Origin: Aquimarina sp.
GTDB lineage: Bacteria; Bacteroidota; Bacteroidia; Flavobacteriales; Flavobacteriaceae
Direction of reading: 5' to 3'
Assembly (NCBI GenBank): GCA_002697475.1
Contig: NZVW01000062.1
Coordinates: 1 to 10,653, forward strand
DNA: 10,653 nucleotides
Below the pieces are notes generated by a model. It was given only the letters and a program-made list of their open reading frames with translations. It made no database searches and was not told the DNA's origin. Numbering within the stretch: position 1 is the stretch's first letter; each line of letters starts with the position of its first letter. Below are positions 6,001-10,653 of this stretch, piece after piece. The position numbers and the translations under genes are program-made.

Positions 6001-7450
6001 GCAGGTGATGCTTTTATCTCAAAAACTTGCAGATTTTACAAAAGGTGAAGCGGATGTCTTGCGGAAAGCTATGGGTAAAAAGCAAAAAGCTGTACTTGAT
6101 AAAATGAAACCTAAGTTTATCGAACAAGCTGCTGCCAAAGGTCATGCAGAAGATAAGCTCGAAAAAATATGGAAAGACTGGGAGGCTTTCGCCGCCTATG
6201 CATTTAATAAATCTCACTCTACCTGTTATGCTTGGATTGCATACCAGACTGCATATTTAAAAGCACACTACCCCGCAGAATATATGGCGGCAGTGCTTTC
6301 TAACAATATGAATGACATCAAACAGGTCACCTTCTTTATGGAAGAATGCAAACGCATGAAACTTGAAGTTTTAGGACCTGATGTCAACGAATCCTACAGA
6401 AAATTCTCCGTAAACAAAGAAGGAGCGATCCGATTTGGTATGGGGGCTATTAAAGGTGTAGGTACAGGAGCGGTTGCCACGATAGTGGAAAATCGAAAAG
6501 AAAATGGACCTTACTCTTCCATTTTTGATTTCGCTAAGCGAATTGATCTTAGGGCTGCCAATAAAAAAGCTTTTGAAAGCCTTGCTCTTGCAGGAGGGTT
6601 TGATTCTTTTCCGGATACACATAGAGCACAATATTTCCATGATGAAGGGGACGGCATAACGTTTTTGGAAAAAGCGATTAAGTTTGGTTCAAAATTTCAG
6701 GAGAATGAAAACTCATCTCAGGTAAGTCTTTTTGGAGAAGCCAGTGAGGTACAAATTCCTGAACCTAATGTTCCTCCTTGCGAAGAATGGGGAACCATGG
6801 AAAAATTAGCAAGAGAAAAAGAGGTTGTAGGTATTTATATTTCCGGGCATCCCTTAGATGATTTTAAATATGAAATGAAATATTTCTGTAATGCCACATT
6901 ATTGAACTTTTCTAATCTTGAAGAAAATATCAATCGCGAATTGGCCTTTGGAGGTGTTATTACTAATGTGGAGCATCGTACTTCTAAAACTGGAAAAGGG
7001 TGGGCTACATTTACTATTGAGGATTATAACACTGCTTATGAGTTTAGAATTTTCGGAGAGGATTACCTTAAGCACAGACCTTTTTTAGTCAAAAGCACCT
7101 TTGTGTATGCTAAAGCATATATTAAAGAAGGATGGGCAAATAAAGATACCGGTAAAAAAGGAGAACCCAGAATTCAGTTCAATAGTTTTCAATTACTTCA
7201 TGATGTTTTAGAAAACTACGCTAAAAAATTAACTATCCAGATGGATATTAACGAATTATCAGATACTAGGATAGATAACCTTAAAGCCTTACTGACTGAA
7301 CACTCGGGTAATCATACTTTAAACTTTGTGATTTATGAGATGGCCGAACAATTAAAGTTACATATGCCAAGTAGAAAACAAAAAATCAACATATCGCCTG
7401 AGTTATTGGAAGCCTTGGAAAATGAATCTGTATATTATAAGCTGAATTAA
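3065..7450 (+). CDS. dnaE: DNA polymerase III alpha subunit with N-terminal DEDDh exonuclease
   Basis: Replicative C-family DNA polymerase. At 1461 residues it is about 300 longer than the E. coli protein because of an N-terminal domain. Residues 1-190 form a DnaQ-type exonuclease with all catalytic residues: D6 and E8 in IFDTETTGL, D105 in VGQNVGFDVN, and H170 and D175 in HNATADVEAT. A PHP domain follows (about 258-485), starting FVHLHNHTQFSVLQ. By hand alignment it keeps H265, H267, H299 and E345 but has lost several other metal ligands. The polymerase core contains VGPGRGSAAGSAVAY (646-660) and the catalytic aspartates D691 and D693 (PDIDIDFDD) and D857 (KMDFLG). A helix-hairpin-helix lies near 1155-1185. 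QVSLF at 1219-1223 fits the sliding-clamp binding motif, and an OB fold covers about 1290-1360. The fusion would put proofreading and synthesis on one chain. The frame is uninterrupted, and the start is set by MYLIFDTETTG. Confidence 0.97.
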   Translation: MYLIFDTETTGLPKRWDAPISDSDNWPRCIQIAWQLHDEMGNCIEHQDYLVKPEGFNIPYDAEKIHGISTELAEKEGISLQEVLEKFNIALSKTKFIVGQNVGFDVNIMGAEFYRASLNNDLQELPVLDTCTETTAELCQIPGGRGGKFKLPTLTELHEHLFGVGFNEAHNATADVEATTRCFLELIRKQVFTKEELDVQPDYFQRFREKNPEPIQLIGLKHINLKEASKRIREKFSADQEPDLTQQEIKENIAVLDEADFVHLHNHTQFSVLQSTTSIPDLVNVAAKHKMKAVAMTDHANMMGAFHFVQTVSNHNRSIEAANAEALEKGETPAGVEIKPIVGCEFFVCENHKDKSRKDNGYQIVMLAKNKRGYHNLAKMSSTAFVDGFYYVPRIDKEVIKQYKEDIIVLTGNLYGEVPSKVLNVGEKQAEEALLWWKEQFGDDLYIEIMRHNQEDENRVNQVLIEFSKKHDIKLVATNNTYYCDKKDANAHDILLCVKDGEKQATPIGRGRGYRYGLPNQEYYFKSQDEMKSLFKDLPEAILNISEILDKVEPFELARDVLLPAFDIPERFRSEEDKIDGGKRGENAYLKHLTYEGAKKRYGEITEEIKERLDFELQVIEKTGYPGYFLIVEDFIRAAREMGVSVGPGRGSAAGSAVAYCLWITNLDPIQYDLLFERFLNPDRVSMPDIDIDFDDEGRGRVMDYVIEKYGSNQVAQIITYGTMAAKSSIRDTARVLDLPLSDADRIAKLIPNMSKLGKIFGIDEATLKQKFRGDELEKINELLNIAEGADLQAETLNQARVLEGSVRNTGIHACGVIITPDDITKFVPVALAKDSDMYCTQFDNSVVESAGLLKMDFLGLKTLTLIKDTVKIVKAKYDIDLDPESFPLDDEETYALFQRGETVGIFQYESPGMQKYLKELKPTVFADLIAMNALYRPGPLEYIPSFINRKHGKEEINYDLEACEEYLKETYGITVYQEQVMLLSQKLADFTKGEADVLRKAMGKKQKAVLDKMKPKFIEQAAAKGHAEDKLEKIWKDWEAFAAYAFNKSHSTCYAWIAYQTAYLKAHYPAEYMAAVLSNNMNDIKQVTFFMEECKRMKLEVLGPDVNESYRKFSVNKEGAIRFGMGAIKGVGTGAVATIVENRKENGPYSSIFDFAKRIDLRAANKKAFESLALAGGFDSFPDTHRAQYFHDEGDGITFLEKAIKFGSKFQENENSSQVSLFGEASEVQIPEPNVPPCEEWGTMEKLAREKEVVGIYISGHPLDDFKYEMKYFCNATLLNFSNLEENINRELAFGGVITNVEHRTSKTGKGWATFTIEDYNTAYEFRIFGEDYLKHRPFLVKSTFVYAKAYIKEGWANKDTGKKGEPRIQFNSFQLLHDVLENYAKKLTIQMDINELSDTRIDNLKALLTEHSGNHTLNFVIYEMAEQLKLHMPSRKQKINISPELLEALENESVYYKLN

Positions 7451-7463
7451 AAATTTATTCAAG

Positions 7464-7483
7464 CTACAGTAAAAAACCTGTAG
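7464..7483. terminator. Weak hairpin between convergent dnaE and the STAS-like gene
   Basis: CTACAG (7464-7469) and CTGTAG (7478-7483) form a perfect 6-bp stem around an 8-base A-rich loop. It is the only inverted repeat in the 65-base gap between the two convergent genes. Neither strand has a clean T-run after it, so it is a poor intrinsic terminator. Termination here may need another factor. Confidence 0.3.
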
Positions 7484-7515
7484 AAATATTTGATAAAGCT
7501 ATAATCTATTATTGA

Positions 7516-7878
7516 CTAAGAGGAGAAAAAACTCTCTGCCCAACTTTTAGCATCTTCCAGATCCGTAAAAAATGTAAAGGCATTTTCCCATAATGGCTGC
7601 TCGGTTGCCGCGCGTACGCGTTCTTCAGGATTGTCTGAGACTATAGCAAAGCCTATCATATTTTTTAAAATACGACCTTTATAAACATTCAGGTCAATTG
7701 GGTGATGGTGTTTGCGGTGAGTAATAAATATGAATGGCCTATTTTGATAAAACCTTTCCAGTTCTCCTGTAATCTCTGTAGCAGAATCTATATTGATGGA
7801 GCAATCTTTCTTCATGTCCAGAATAGCATAACGATCTTCTAAATACAGAAAACAGAAAGGTAACTCAAGCTTCTTCAT
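7516..7878 (-). CDS. Small STAS-like (SpoIIAA-like fold) protein of unknown function
   Basis: A soluble 120-residue protein with no signal peptide or membrane segment. I take the ATG at 7878 (MKKLELPFCFLYLEDRYAIL). A TTG at 7893 would add only MYIYQ and looks like chance. The layout of strands and helices fits the SpoIIAA/STAS-like fold known from flavobacteria: beta strands at about 8-20, PFIFITHRKHHHPID near 48-62, MIGFAIVSDNP near 74-84, and FTFFTDLEDAKSWAESFF near 101-118. The last segment is the typical ending of this group, in which an F-x-D-h-x-x-A-x-x-W helix closes the domain. The phosphorylatable Ser of anti-sigma antagonists is not evident, so a sigma-regulation role should not be assumed. 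It converges with dnaE and diverges from the small basic gene at 8037. The family name is from memory and the function is unknown. Confidence 0.75.
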   Translation of the reverse strand: MKKLELPFCFLYLEDRYAILDMKKDCSINIDSATEITGELERFYQNRPFIFITHRKHHHPIDLNVYKGRILKNMIGFAIVSDNPEERVRAATEQPLWENAFTFFTDLEDAKSWAESFFSS

Positions 7879-7948
7879 CTGATAAATATACAATATAAAG
7901 ATTCATTTAATTAAGCCTAAACAATGCTTTTTTAATACTAATACTATA

Positions 7949-7956
7949 CAAAAATA
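7949..7956 (-). promoter_or_regulatory. Candidate -7 element for the STAS-like gene
   Basis: On the minus strand this reads TATTTTTG, matching TAnnTTTG, 70 bases upstream of the ATG at 7878. No -33 element is seen at the right distance. In such AT-rich DNA a chance match is possible. Confidence 0.3.
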
Positions 7957-8036
7957 GGACTTTAAGATAGATTTAACTTCTAATAATTTGAAAATCAGAA
8001 TATTTTATTAGATTACATAATTACCAAATTTATACT

Positions 8037-8228
8037 ATGAGACTTATTAAAGTTAGAAGAACAACAAAATCAGAAAAACGTTACCACAAAAAAATGGGAA
8101 TTTTGACAACCAGAGTGACCTACATAAAAAAATATGCAGGGTTATTCCCATTAAAAACTATCCATAAATACAGAAAAACATATTATGGCGAAGTTAAAGA
8201 TTGCCAAAATTGTACAATATCTGCCTAA
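8037..8228 (+). CDS. Small basic protein with a C-terminal CxxC, unknown function
   Basis: A 63-residue open frame beginning MRLIKVRRTTKSEKRYHKKM. It is rich in Lys and Arg and ends in an acidic and Cys-containing tail, EVKDCQNC, with C56 and C59 forming a CxxC. There is no signal peptide or membrane span. I have no firm family assignment. I consider it a real gene because it fills an otherwise empty 490-base gap, has an ATG with an A/T-rich unstructured leader typical of this lineage, and has a composition unlike random translated AT-rich DNA: few Phe/Leu runs and a coherent basic-to-acidic layout. It lies 138 bases upstream of trxA on the same strand, which makes the CxxC suggestive of a redox or zinc link, but trxA appears to have its own promoter. 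No convincing terminator or consensus promoter was found for it. Confidence 0.6.
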   Translation: MRLIKVRRTTKSEKRYHKKMGILTTRVTYIKKYAGLFPLKTIHKYRKTYYGEVKDCQNCTISA

Positions 8229-8294
8229 ACTTATTTAAAGATTTTTTGAACTATCAGAAAATCAAATATCTTTATAGCCAAAACATATTTTAGT

Positions 8295-8329
8295 TTTGTA
8301 AGGTTTAGTCTATTTATTGACTAATTTTG
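8295..8329 (+). promoter_or_regulatory. trxA promoter with overlapping inverted repeat
   Basis: The -7 element TAATTTTG (8322-8329) matches the consensus. A TTTG at 8295-8298 could act as the -33 element, though the 23-base spacing is longer than the usual 19-20. The inverted repeat TTAGTC (8305-8310) / GACTAA (8319-8324) overlaps the -7 element and could be an operator. The expected leader is about 30 bases. It contains three tandem ACAAT units (8334-8348) and a perfect AT palindrome (8353-8366) right before the ATG. Confidence 0.5.
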
Positions 8330-8366
8330 CAAAACAATACAATACAATTTTAAATATTATAATATT

Positions 8367-8684
8367 ATGGCATTAGAGATAACAGACGCTACTTTTGATG
8401 AAGTAGTTCTTAAAAGTGATAAACCAGTTTTAGTAGATTTTTGGGCTGCTTGGTGTGGTCCTTGTAGAATGGTAGGTCCTGTAATTGAACAAATCAGTGA
8501 AGAGTATGACGGAAAAGCCGTGGTAGGTAAAGTTGATGTTGATGCCAATCAGGAATTTGCAGCTAAATATGGAGTTAGAAATATTCCTACTGTTTTAGTT
8601 TTTCAGAATGGAGAAGTAGTAGGAAGACAGGTAGGAGTATCCCCTAAAAATGTTTATACTGAAGCTTTAGATTCTTTATTATAA
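8367..8684 (+). CDS. trxA: Thioredoxin
   Basis: Cytoplasmic dithiol-disulfide oxidoreductase that reduces target proteins and is itself recharged by thioredoxin reductase with NADPH. At 105 residues it is a full-length classical thioredoxin. Seen in the sequence: the active site WCGPC at residues 29-33 (Cys30 and Cys33) within VDFWAAWCGPC, the buried acid D24, the cis-proline P74 in RNIPT, and the glycine-containing GRQVGV turn near 86-91. The N-terminus MALEITDATFDEVV is typical of the Flavobacteriia version. A consensus -7 element lies 37 bases upstream and a strong terminator starts 25 bases after the stop, so it is probably transcribed alone. The neighbouring small CxxC protein upstream is on the same strand. 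There are no missing residues or anomalies. Confidence 0.97.
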   Translation: MALEITDATFDEVVLKSDKPVLVDFWAAWCGPCRMVGPVIEQISEEYDGKAVVGKVDVDANQEFAAKYGVRNIPTVLVFQNGEVVGRQVGVSPKNVYTEALDSLL

Positions 8685-8709
8685 GACATCACATATTTCT
8701 ATGATATAG

Positions 8710-8741
8710 AGGTTTGTTCTTACCAGAGCAAACCTTTTTTT
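8710..8741 (+). terminator. Rho-independent terminator of trxA
   Basis: AGGTTTGTTCT (8710-8720) pairs with AGAGCAAACCT (8725-8735) in an 11-bp stem with one G-T wobble and a 4-base loop, followed by a T-run to 8741. The shape is textbook. Confidence 0.9.
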
Positions 8742-8775
8742 GTTAATTAATTGTATATTGAAATCATTAAAGCAT

Positions 8776-8790
8776 TAAGACACCGTCTTA
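8776..8790 (+). repeat. Perfect 6-bp inverted repeat touching the DUF58 start codon
   Basis: TAAGAC (8776-8781) and GTCTTA (8785-8790) are exact reverse complements with a 3-base loop. The last base is the A of the preferred ATG. A hairpin at this spot could lower translation initiation. Confidence 0.35.
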
Positions 8791-9722
8791 TGGATATACA
8801 GAATGAAATAAATAAAACCAGCGGCTTTTTAAATCTTGAGCTCCTGGCCAAACAAGTTGTAGAAGGGTTTATATCCGGGATGCATAAAAGTCCGTTTCAT
8901 GGCTTCTCAGCGGAATTTGCAGAGCATAAAGTTTATAACAACGGGGAAAGCACTAAACATATCGACTGGAAACTATACGCTAAGACAGATAGACTTTATA
9001 CCAAACGTTATGAGGAGGAAACTAATTTAAGATGTCATATAATTATTGACAGCTCTTCATCAATGCATTATCCCAAAATTAAAGAGCATAGTATAACATC
9101 TTTGAATAAGATTAGTTTTTCTGCTCTGGCCGCCGCGTGCATTATGCAAATCCTAAAAAAACAGCGTGATGCGATCGGGCTAAGCATATATAGTGATAAC
9201 TATGACTATTATGCTCCTGAAAAGGGAAGCGAAAGACACCATCAAATGTTACTGGATCAGCTAAATAAAACTATAGTCAATACGACTAAAAACAAAACTA
9301 CTGAGACTTTTAAATTCCTTCATCAAATTGCAGAAAAAATTCATCGTAGATCCTTGATATTCCTGTTTACAGATATGTTTCAAGCCAGCACTGAACCAGA
9401 AAAATTATTTGAAGCGCTGAGACATCTTAAATACAATAAGCACGAGGTAATACTATTCCATACTTATGACAGTATACGAGAGCTGCATTTCGATTTTGAT
9501 AATAGCCCAAAAAAATTTATTGATGTCGAGACGGGAGAATACATCAATGCTTATGCTGATAATATTAAAGAAAACTACGAAAAAGAAGTAGTCTCTTTCT
9601 TCCAGGATTTGAAACTAAAATGCGCTCAATACGGTATAAAATATGTGGATGCCGATATCCACAAAAATTTCAATAAAATTCTCACTACCTACATGGTTGA
9701 AAGACAGAAATTTGCAGGATAA
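8790..9722 (+). CDS. DUF58 protein with von Willebrand A-type metal site
   Basis: A 310-residue soluble protein of the DUF58 family, the kind found beside MoxR AAA+ ATPases and in Bat (Bacteroides aerotolerance) loci; its biochemical role is not established. The DUF58 signature lies at residues 33-77: KSPFHGFSAEFAEHKVYNNG, then ESTKHIDWKLYAKTDRLYTK and RYEEE. Directly after it comes a vWA-like fold with the metal (MIDAS) motif D-x-S-x-S at D87, S89 and S91 in IIIDSSSSMHYP. A second acidic loop is in LIFLFTDMFQ. There are no membrane spans. I chose the ATG at 8790 because MDIQNEINKTSGFLNLELLA matches the usual family start. A TTG at 8751 would add 13 unusual residues and lie within 10 bases of the trxA terminator. 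No MoxR or other Bat gene is in this window, and the next gene is tRNA-Asp. Confidence 0.92.
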   Translation: MDIQNEINKTSGFLNLELLAKQVVEGFISGMHKSPFHGFSAEFAEHKVYNNGESTKHIDWKLYAKTDRLYTKRYEEETNLRCHIIIDSSSSMHYPKIKEHSITSLNKISFSALAAACIMQILKKQRDAIGLSIYSDNYDYYAPEKGSERHHQMLLDQLNKTIVNTTKNKTTETFKFLHQIAEKIHRRSLIFLFTDMFQASTEPEKLFEALRHLKYNKHEVILFHTYDSIRELHFDFDNSPKKFIDVETGEYINAYADNIKENYEKEVVSFFQDLKLKCAQYGIKYVDADIHKNFNKILTTYMVERQKFAG

Positions 9723-9756
9723 GACGAAAATTTATTTCAAAAAAAGCAAAAAAACA

Positions 9757-9787
9757 TTTGTGAGAATGAAAATGAGATGTATATTTG
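9757..9787 (+). promoter_or_regulatory. Promoter of tRNA-Asp
   Basis: TTTG (9757-9760) and TATATTTG (9780-9787) are separated by exactly 19 bases, a perfect match to the Bacteroidota -33/-7 promoter. Transcription should begin about 9791-9795, only 11-15 bases before the mature tRNA. It is the best promoter in the window. Confidence 0.8.
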
Positions 9788-9805
9788 CATCCGCAATAAG
9801 GCACT

Positions 9806-9879
9806 GGTCTGGTAGTTCAGTTGGTTAGAATACCTGCCTGTCACGCAGGGGGTCGCGGGTTCGAGTCCCGTCCAGACCG
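9806..9879 (+). tRNA. tRNA-Asp (anticodon GUC)
   Basis: The 74-base gene folds into a full cloverleaf. The acceptor stem pairs GGTCTGG (9806-9812) with CCAGACC (9872-9878), with discriminator G at 9879. The D-arm contains AGTTCAGTTGGTTAGAAT. The anticodon stem pairs CCTGC with GCAGG around CTGTCAC, giving anticodon GTC at 9840-9842. The T-arm is CGGGTTCGAGTCCCG. The genome does not encode the 3' CCA; the bases after the discriminator are CAA, so CCA must be added by tRNA nucleotidyltransferase. It reads GAC and GAU codons. It has its own promoter and a strong terminator, so it is a single-tRNA transcription unit. Confidence 0.97.
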
Positions 9880-9883
9880 CAAA

Positions 9884-9931
9884 GCTCGAGAAATCGAGAG
9901 CAAAAAGCTTCAAGTTTTTGAAGCTTTTTTT
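9884..9931 (+). terminator. Terminator of tRNA-Asp, preceded by a small hairpin
   Basis: AAAAAGCTTCAA (9902-9913) pairs with TTGAAGCTTTTT (9918-9929) in a perfect 12-bp stem with a 4-base loop, and the T-run reaches 9931. Because the stem is flanked by A on the left and T on the right, it should stop transcription from both sides. Just before it, CTCGA (9885-9889) and TCGAG (9894-9898) form a short GAAA-loop hairpin directly after the tRNA, a possible processing element. Confidence 0.88.
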
Positions 9932-9953
9932 GCGACTAAAGATGTTGTGTTGT

Positions 9954-10027
9954 TCCCGACATTAATCGGGATGGTTTAGTAGTAAACCAATGAGAAGCTT
10001 TTCCTGTAAAAACGGAGAGGCTTTTTT
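9954..10027 (+). ncRNA. Candidate small structured RNA: two hairpins plus terminator
   Basis: Three inverted repeats stand nearly back to back: TCCCGA/TCGGGA (9954-9959, 9966-9971, 6-base loop); TGGTTTA/TAAACCA (9972-9978, 9983-9989, loop GTAG); and a 12-bp stem AGAAGCTTTTCC with GGAGAGGCTTTT (9993-10004, 10014-10025), with three G-T wobbles and a T-run to 10027. The last is a good terminator in the plus direction, although no plus-strand gene ends here and the tRNA already has its own terminator. This fits a short structured RNA, but no consensus promoter was found. It could also be only the shared end of the convergent DUF456 gene. Confidence 0.35.
9993..10027 (+). terminator. Rho-independent terminator between tRNA-Asp and the DUF456 gene
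   Basis: A 12-bp stem (9993-10004 with 10014-10025) encloses the 9-base loop TGTAAAAAC and is followed by six T residues. It lies 4 bases beyond the stop codon of the minus-strand DUF456 gene. On that strand the hairpin also forms, but the following sequence (TTCTCATTGG) is a weak T-tract. Confidence 0.7.
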
Positions 10028-10031
10028 AGTT

Positions 10032-10529
10032 TTAAAACAGTTTGTCCCAGTGACTGCTTACCTCCATCACATACAAAACTAAATAAGCAACAGCAACAAT
10101 AAACTTAATAAAGGTTCCTGCTAAAAAGCCCAAAAAAGACCCAAATGCTGCCTTAATTGCTTTTCCTGAGTCTGGTATATTAATCATCTCTCCTATAAAT
10201 GCCCCCAAAAATGGACCTATAATAATTCCGAATGGAACTGGTGCAATGATTCCAATGATTAGCCCAAGAGTAGCTCCAATAGCACCATATTTAGTACCTC
10301 CAAATCGCTTAGTACCCATAGCCGGCACAATATAATCCAAAACCCAAACGAGTATAGCAACTGCCAGTGTGACTCCAAGAAACACCCAATTCTGTGGAAC
10401 TACTTCTGTAAAATGAAGAATCAATAGGCCTATCCAGGACGTAAAAGGTCCGGGAAGAATCGGTAAAAAGCTACCTAGAATTCCTAGAAAACAAAACAAT
10501 AAGCCCACCACAATCAAGAAAATATCCAT
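10032..10529 (-). CDS. DUF456 family integral membrane protein
   Basis: A 165-residue, very hydrophobic inner-membrane protein of unknown function, matching the DUF456 family by length and pattern. Predicted membrane segments are at about residues 3-24, 29-42, 48-70, 83-116 (glycine-rich, probably two short spans) and 127-155. Family-like landmarks are GSFLPILPGPFTSWIGLLIL near 19-38, the WVLDYIVPAMGTKRFGGTKY loop (62-81), the Gly-rich GAIGATLGLIIGIIAPVPFG stretch, and GPFLGAFIGEM (105-115). The Gly-x-x-x-Gly spacing in the 82-115 region suggests tightly packed helices. The ATG at 10529 is a natural start for a membrane segment (MDIFLIVVGL). It converges on the tRNA-Asp unit and no partner gene is visible. 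No consensus -7 element was found upstream, so its promoter is unknown. No function should be inferred. Confidence 0.92.
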   Translation of the reverse strand: MDIFLIVVGLLFCFLGILGSFLPILPGPFTSWIGLLILHFTEVVPQNWVFLGVTLAVAILVWVLDYIVPAMGTKRFGGTKYGAIGATLGLIIGIIAPVPFGIIIGPFLGAFIGEMINIPDSGKAIKAAFGSFLGFLAGTFIKFIVAVAYLVLYVMEVSSHWDKLF

Positions 10530-10653
10530 AGTATAATAAAGATCTGTTTATGAATTAAACTTTAGGTAATCTGTATGACATTCTGTTAAAGGTTAATTAA
10601 CAGGTAATCCTCTATAACAAATTACTTTTGGCATACCAAAATAATGACTATTA
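10530..10653. other. Intergenic sequence upstream of DUF456, nothing recognised
   Basis: AT-rich, 124 bases, without a convincing reading frame, RNA gene or consensus promoter. TTATTTTG on the minus strand (10637-10644) differs from the -7 consensus at one position. GTTAATTAAC (10592-10601) is a perfect 10-base palindrome of no known role. Confidence 0.4.

Noticed and set aside
6371..6640. Minus-strand open frame of 89 codons inside dnaE
   Set aside because: Antisense to the helix-hairpin-helix part of DnaE; no promoter, no recognisable domain.
8334..8348. Three tandem ACAAT units as a CRISPR or phase-variable repeat
   Set aside because: Only three 5-base units in an untranslated AT-rich leader; too short and few for either interpretation.
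8751..8789. TTG at 8751 as the DUF58 start
   Set aside because: It would add 13 residues not typical of the family and sit 10 bases after the T-run of the trxA terminator; the ATG at 8790 gives the usual N-terminus.
9643..9828. Plus-strand open frame overlapping the DUF58 end and tRNA-Asp
   Set aside because: It is out of frame with DUF58 and runs into the tRNA gene. It is incompatible with a real protein.
9966..10020. Possible second tRNA after tRNA-Asp
   Set aside because: The piece CGGGATGGTTTAGTAGTAAACC resembles an acceptor strand plus D-arm, but there is no anticodon stem, no T-arm (GGTTCGAAT-like) and no closing acceptor strand.
1..10653. Mobile element, prophage, CRISPR, toxin-antitoxin or defence system
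   Set aside because: No transposase, integrase, long terminal inverted repeats, spaced direct repeats or defence motifs were seen. Composition and gene content are uniformly chromosomal.

Overview
The window looks like chromosomal housekeeping DNA from a member of the Bacteroidota, most likely the class Flavobacteriia. The DNA is AT-rich. Several promoters fit the Bacteroidota pattern (a TTTG-like -33 element and a TAnnTTTG -7 element), and starts lack strong Shine-Dalgarno sequences. S16 carries a long Ala/Glu/Lys tail, DnaE carries an N-terminal DEDDh exonuclease, and there are DUF58, DUF456 and a DUF6252-like lipoprotein. The assignment rests on remembered family features, not on a database search.

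Left part (1-1794, minus strand): a compact operon rpsP - rimM - trmN6-like methyltransferase. It is read leftwards from a TATCTTTG promoter near 1790, with gaps of 12 and 16 bases. It serves ribosomal protein synthesis, 30S maturation and tRNA modification. The methyltransferase runs off the left edge. Middle part (1795-7450, plus strand): a lipoprotein gene with an unusually ornate control region (20-bp-period direct repeats, a well-formed promoter, a perfect 10-bp inverted repeat at the expected transcript start) and its own terminator. It is followed by a 1461-residue DNA polymerase III alpha subunit.

Right part (7451-10653): a 120-residue STAS-like protein converges on dnaE. Divergent from it are a 63-residue basic protein with a CxxC motif, thioredoxin with a strong terminator, a DUF58 protein with a von Willebrand A-type metal site, and tRNA-Asp(GUC) with a textbook promoter and terminator. 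Next come three stacked inverted repeats ending in another terminator, and last a DUF456 membrane protein facing them on the minus strand.

I see no phage, insertion sequence, CRISPR array, toxin-antitoxin pair or defence system. The points most worth checking are: the DnaE fusion, in which the PHP metal site has lost about five of nine ligand residues while an intact DEDDh exonuclease sits in front of it; the lipoprotein control region; and the stacked-hairpin segment after tRNA-Asp, which may be a small structured RNA.
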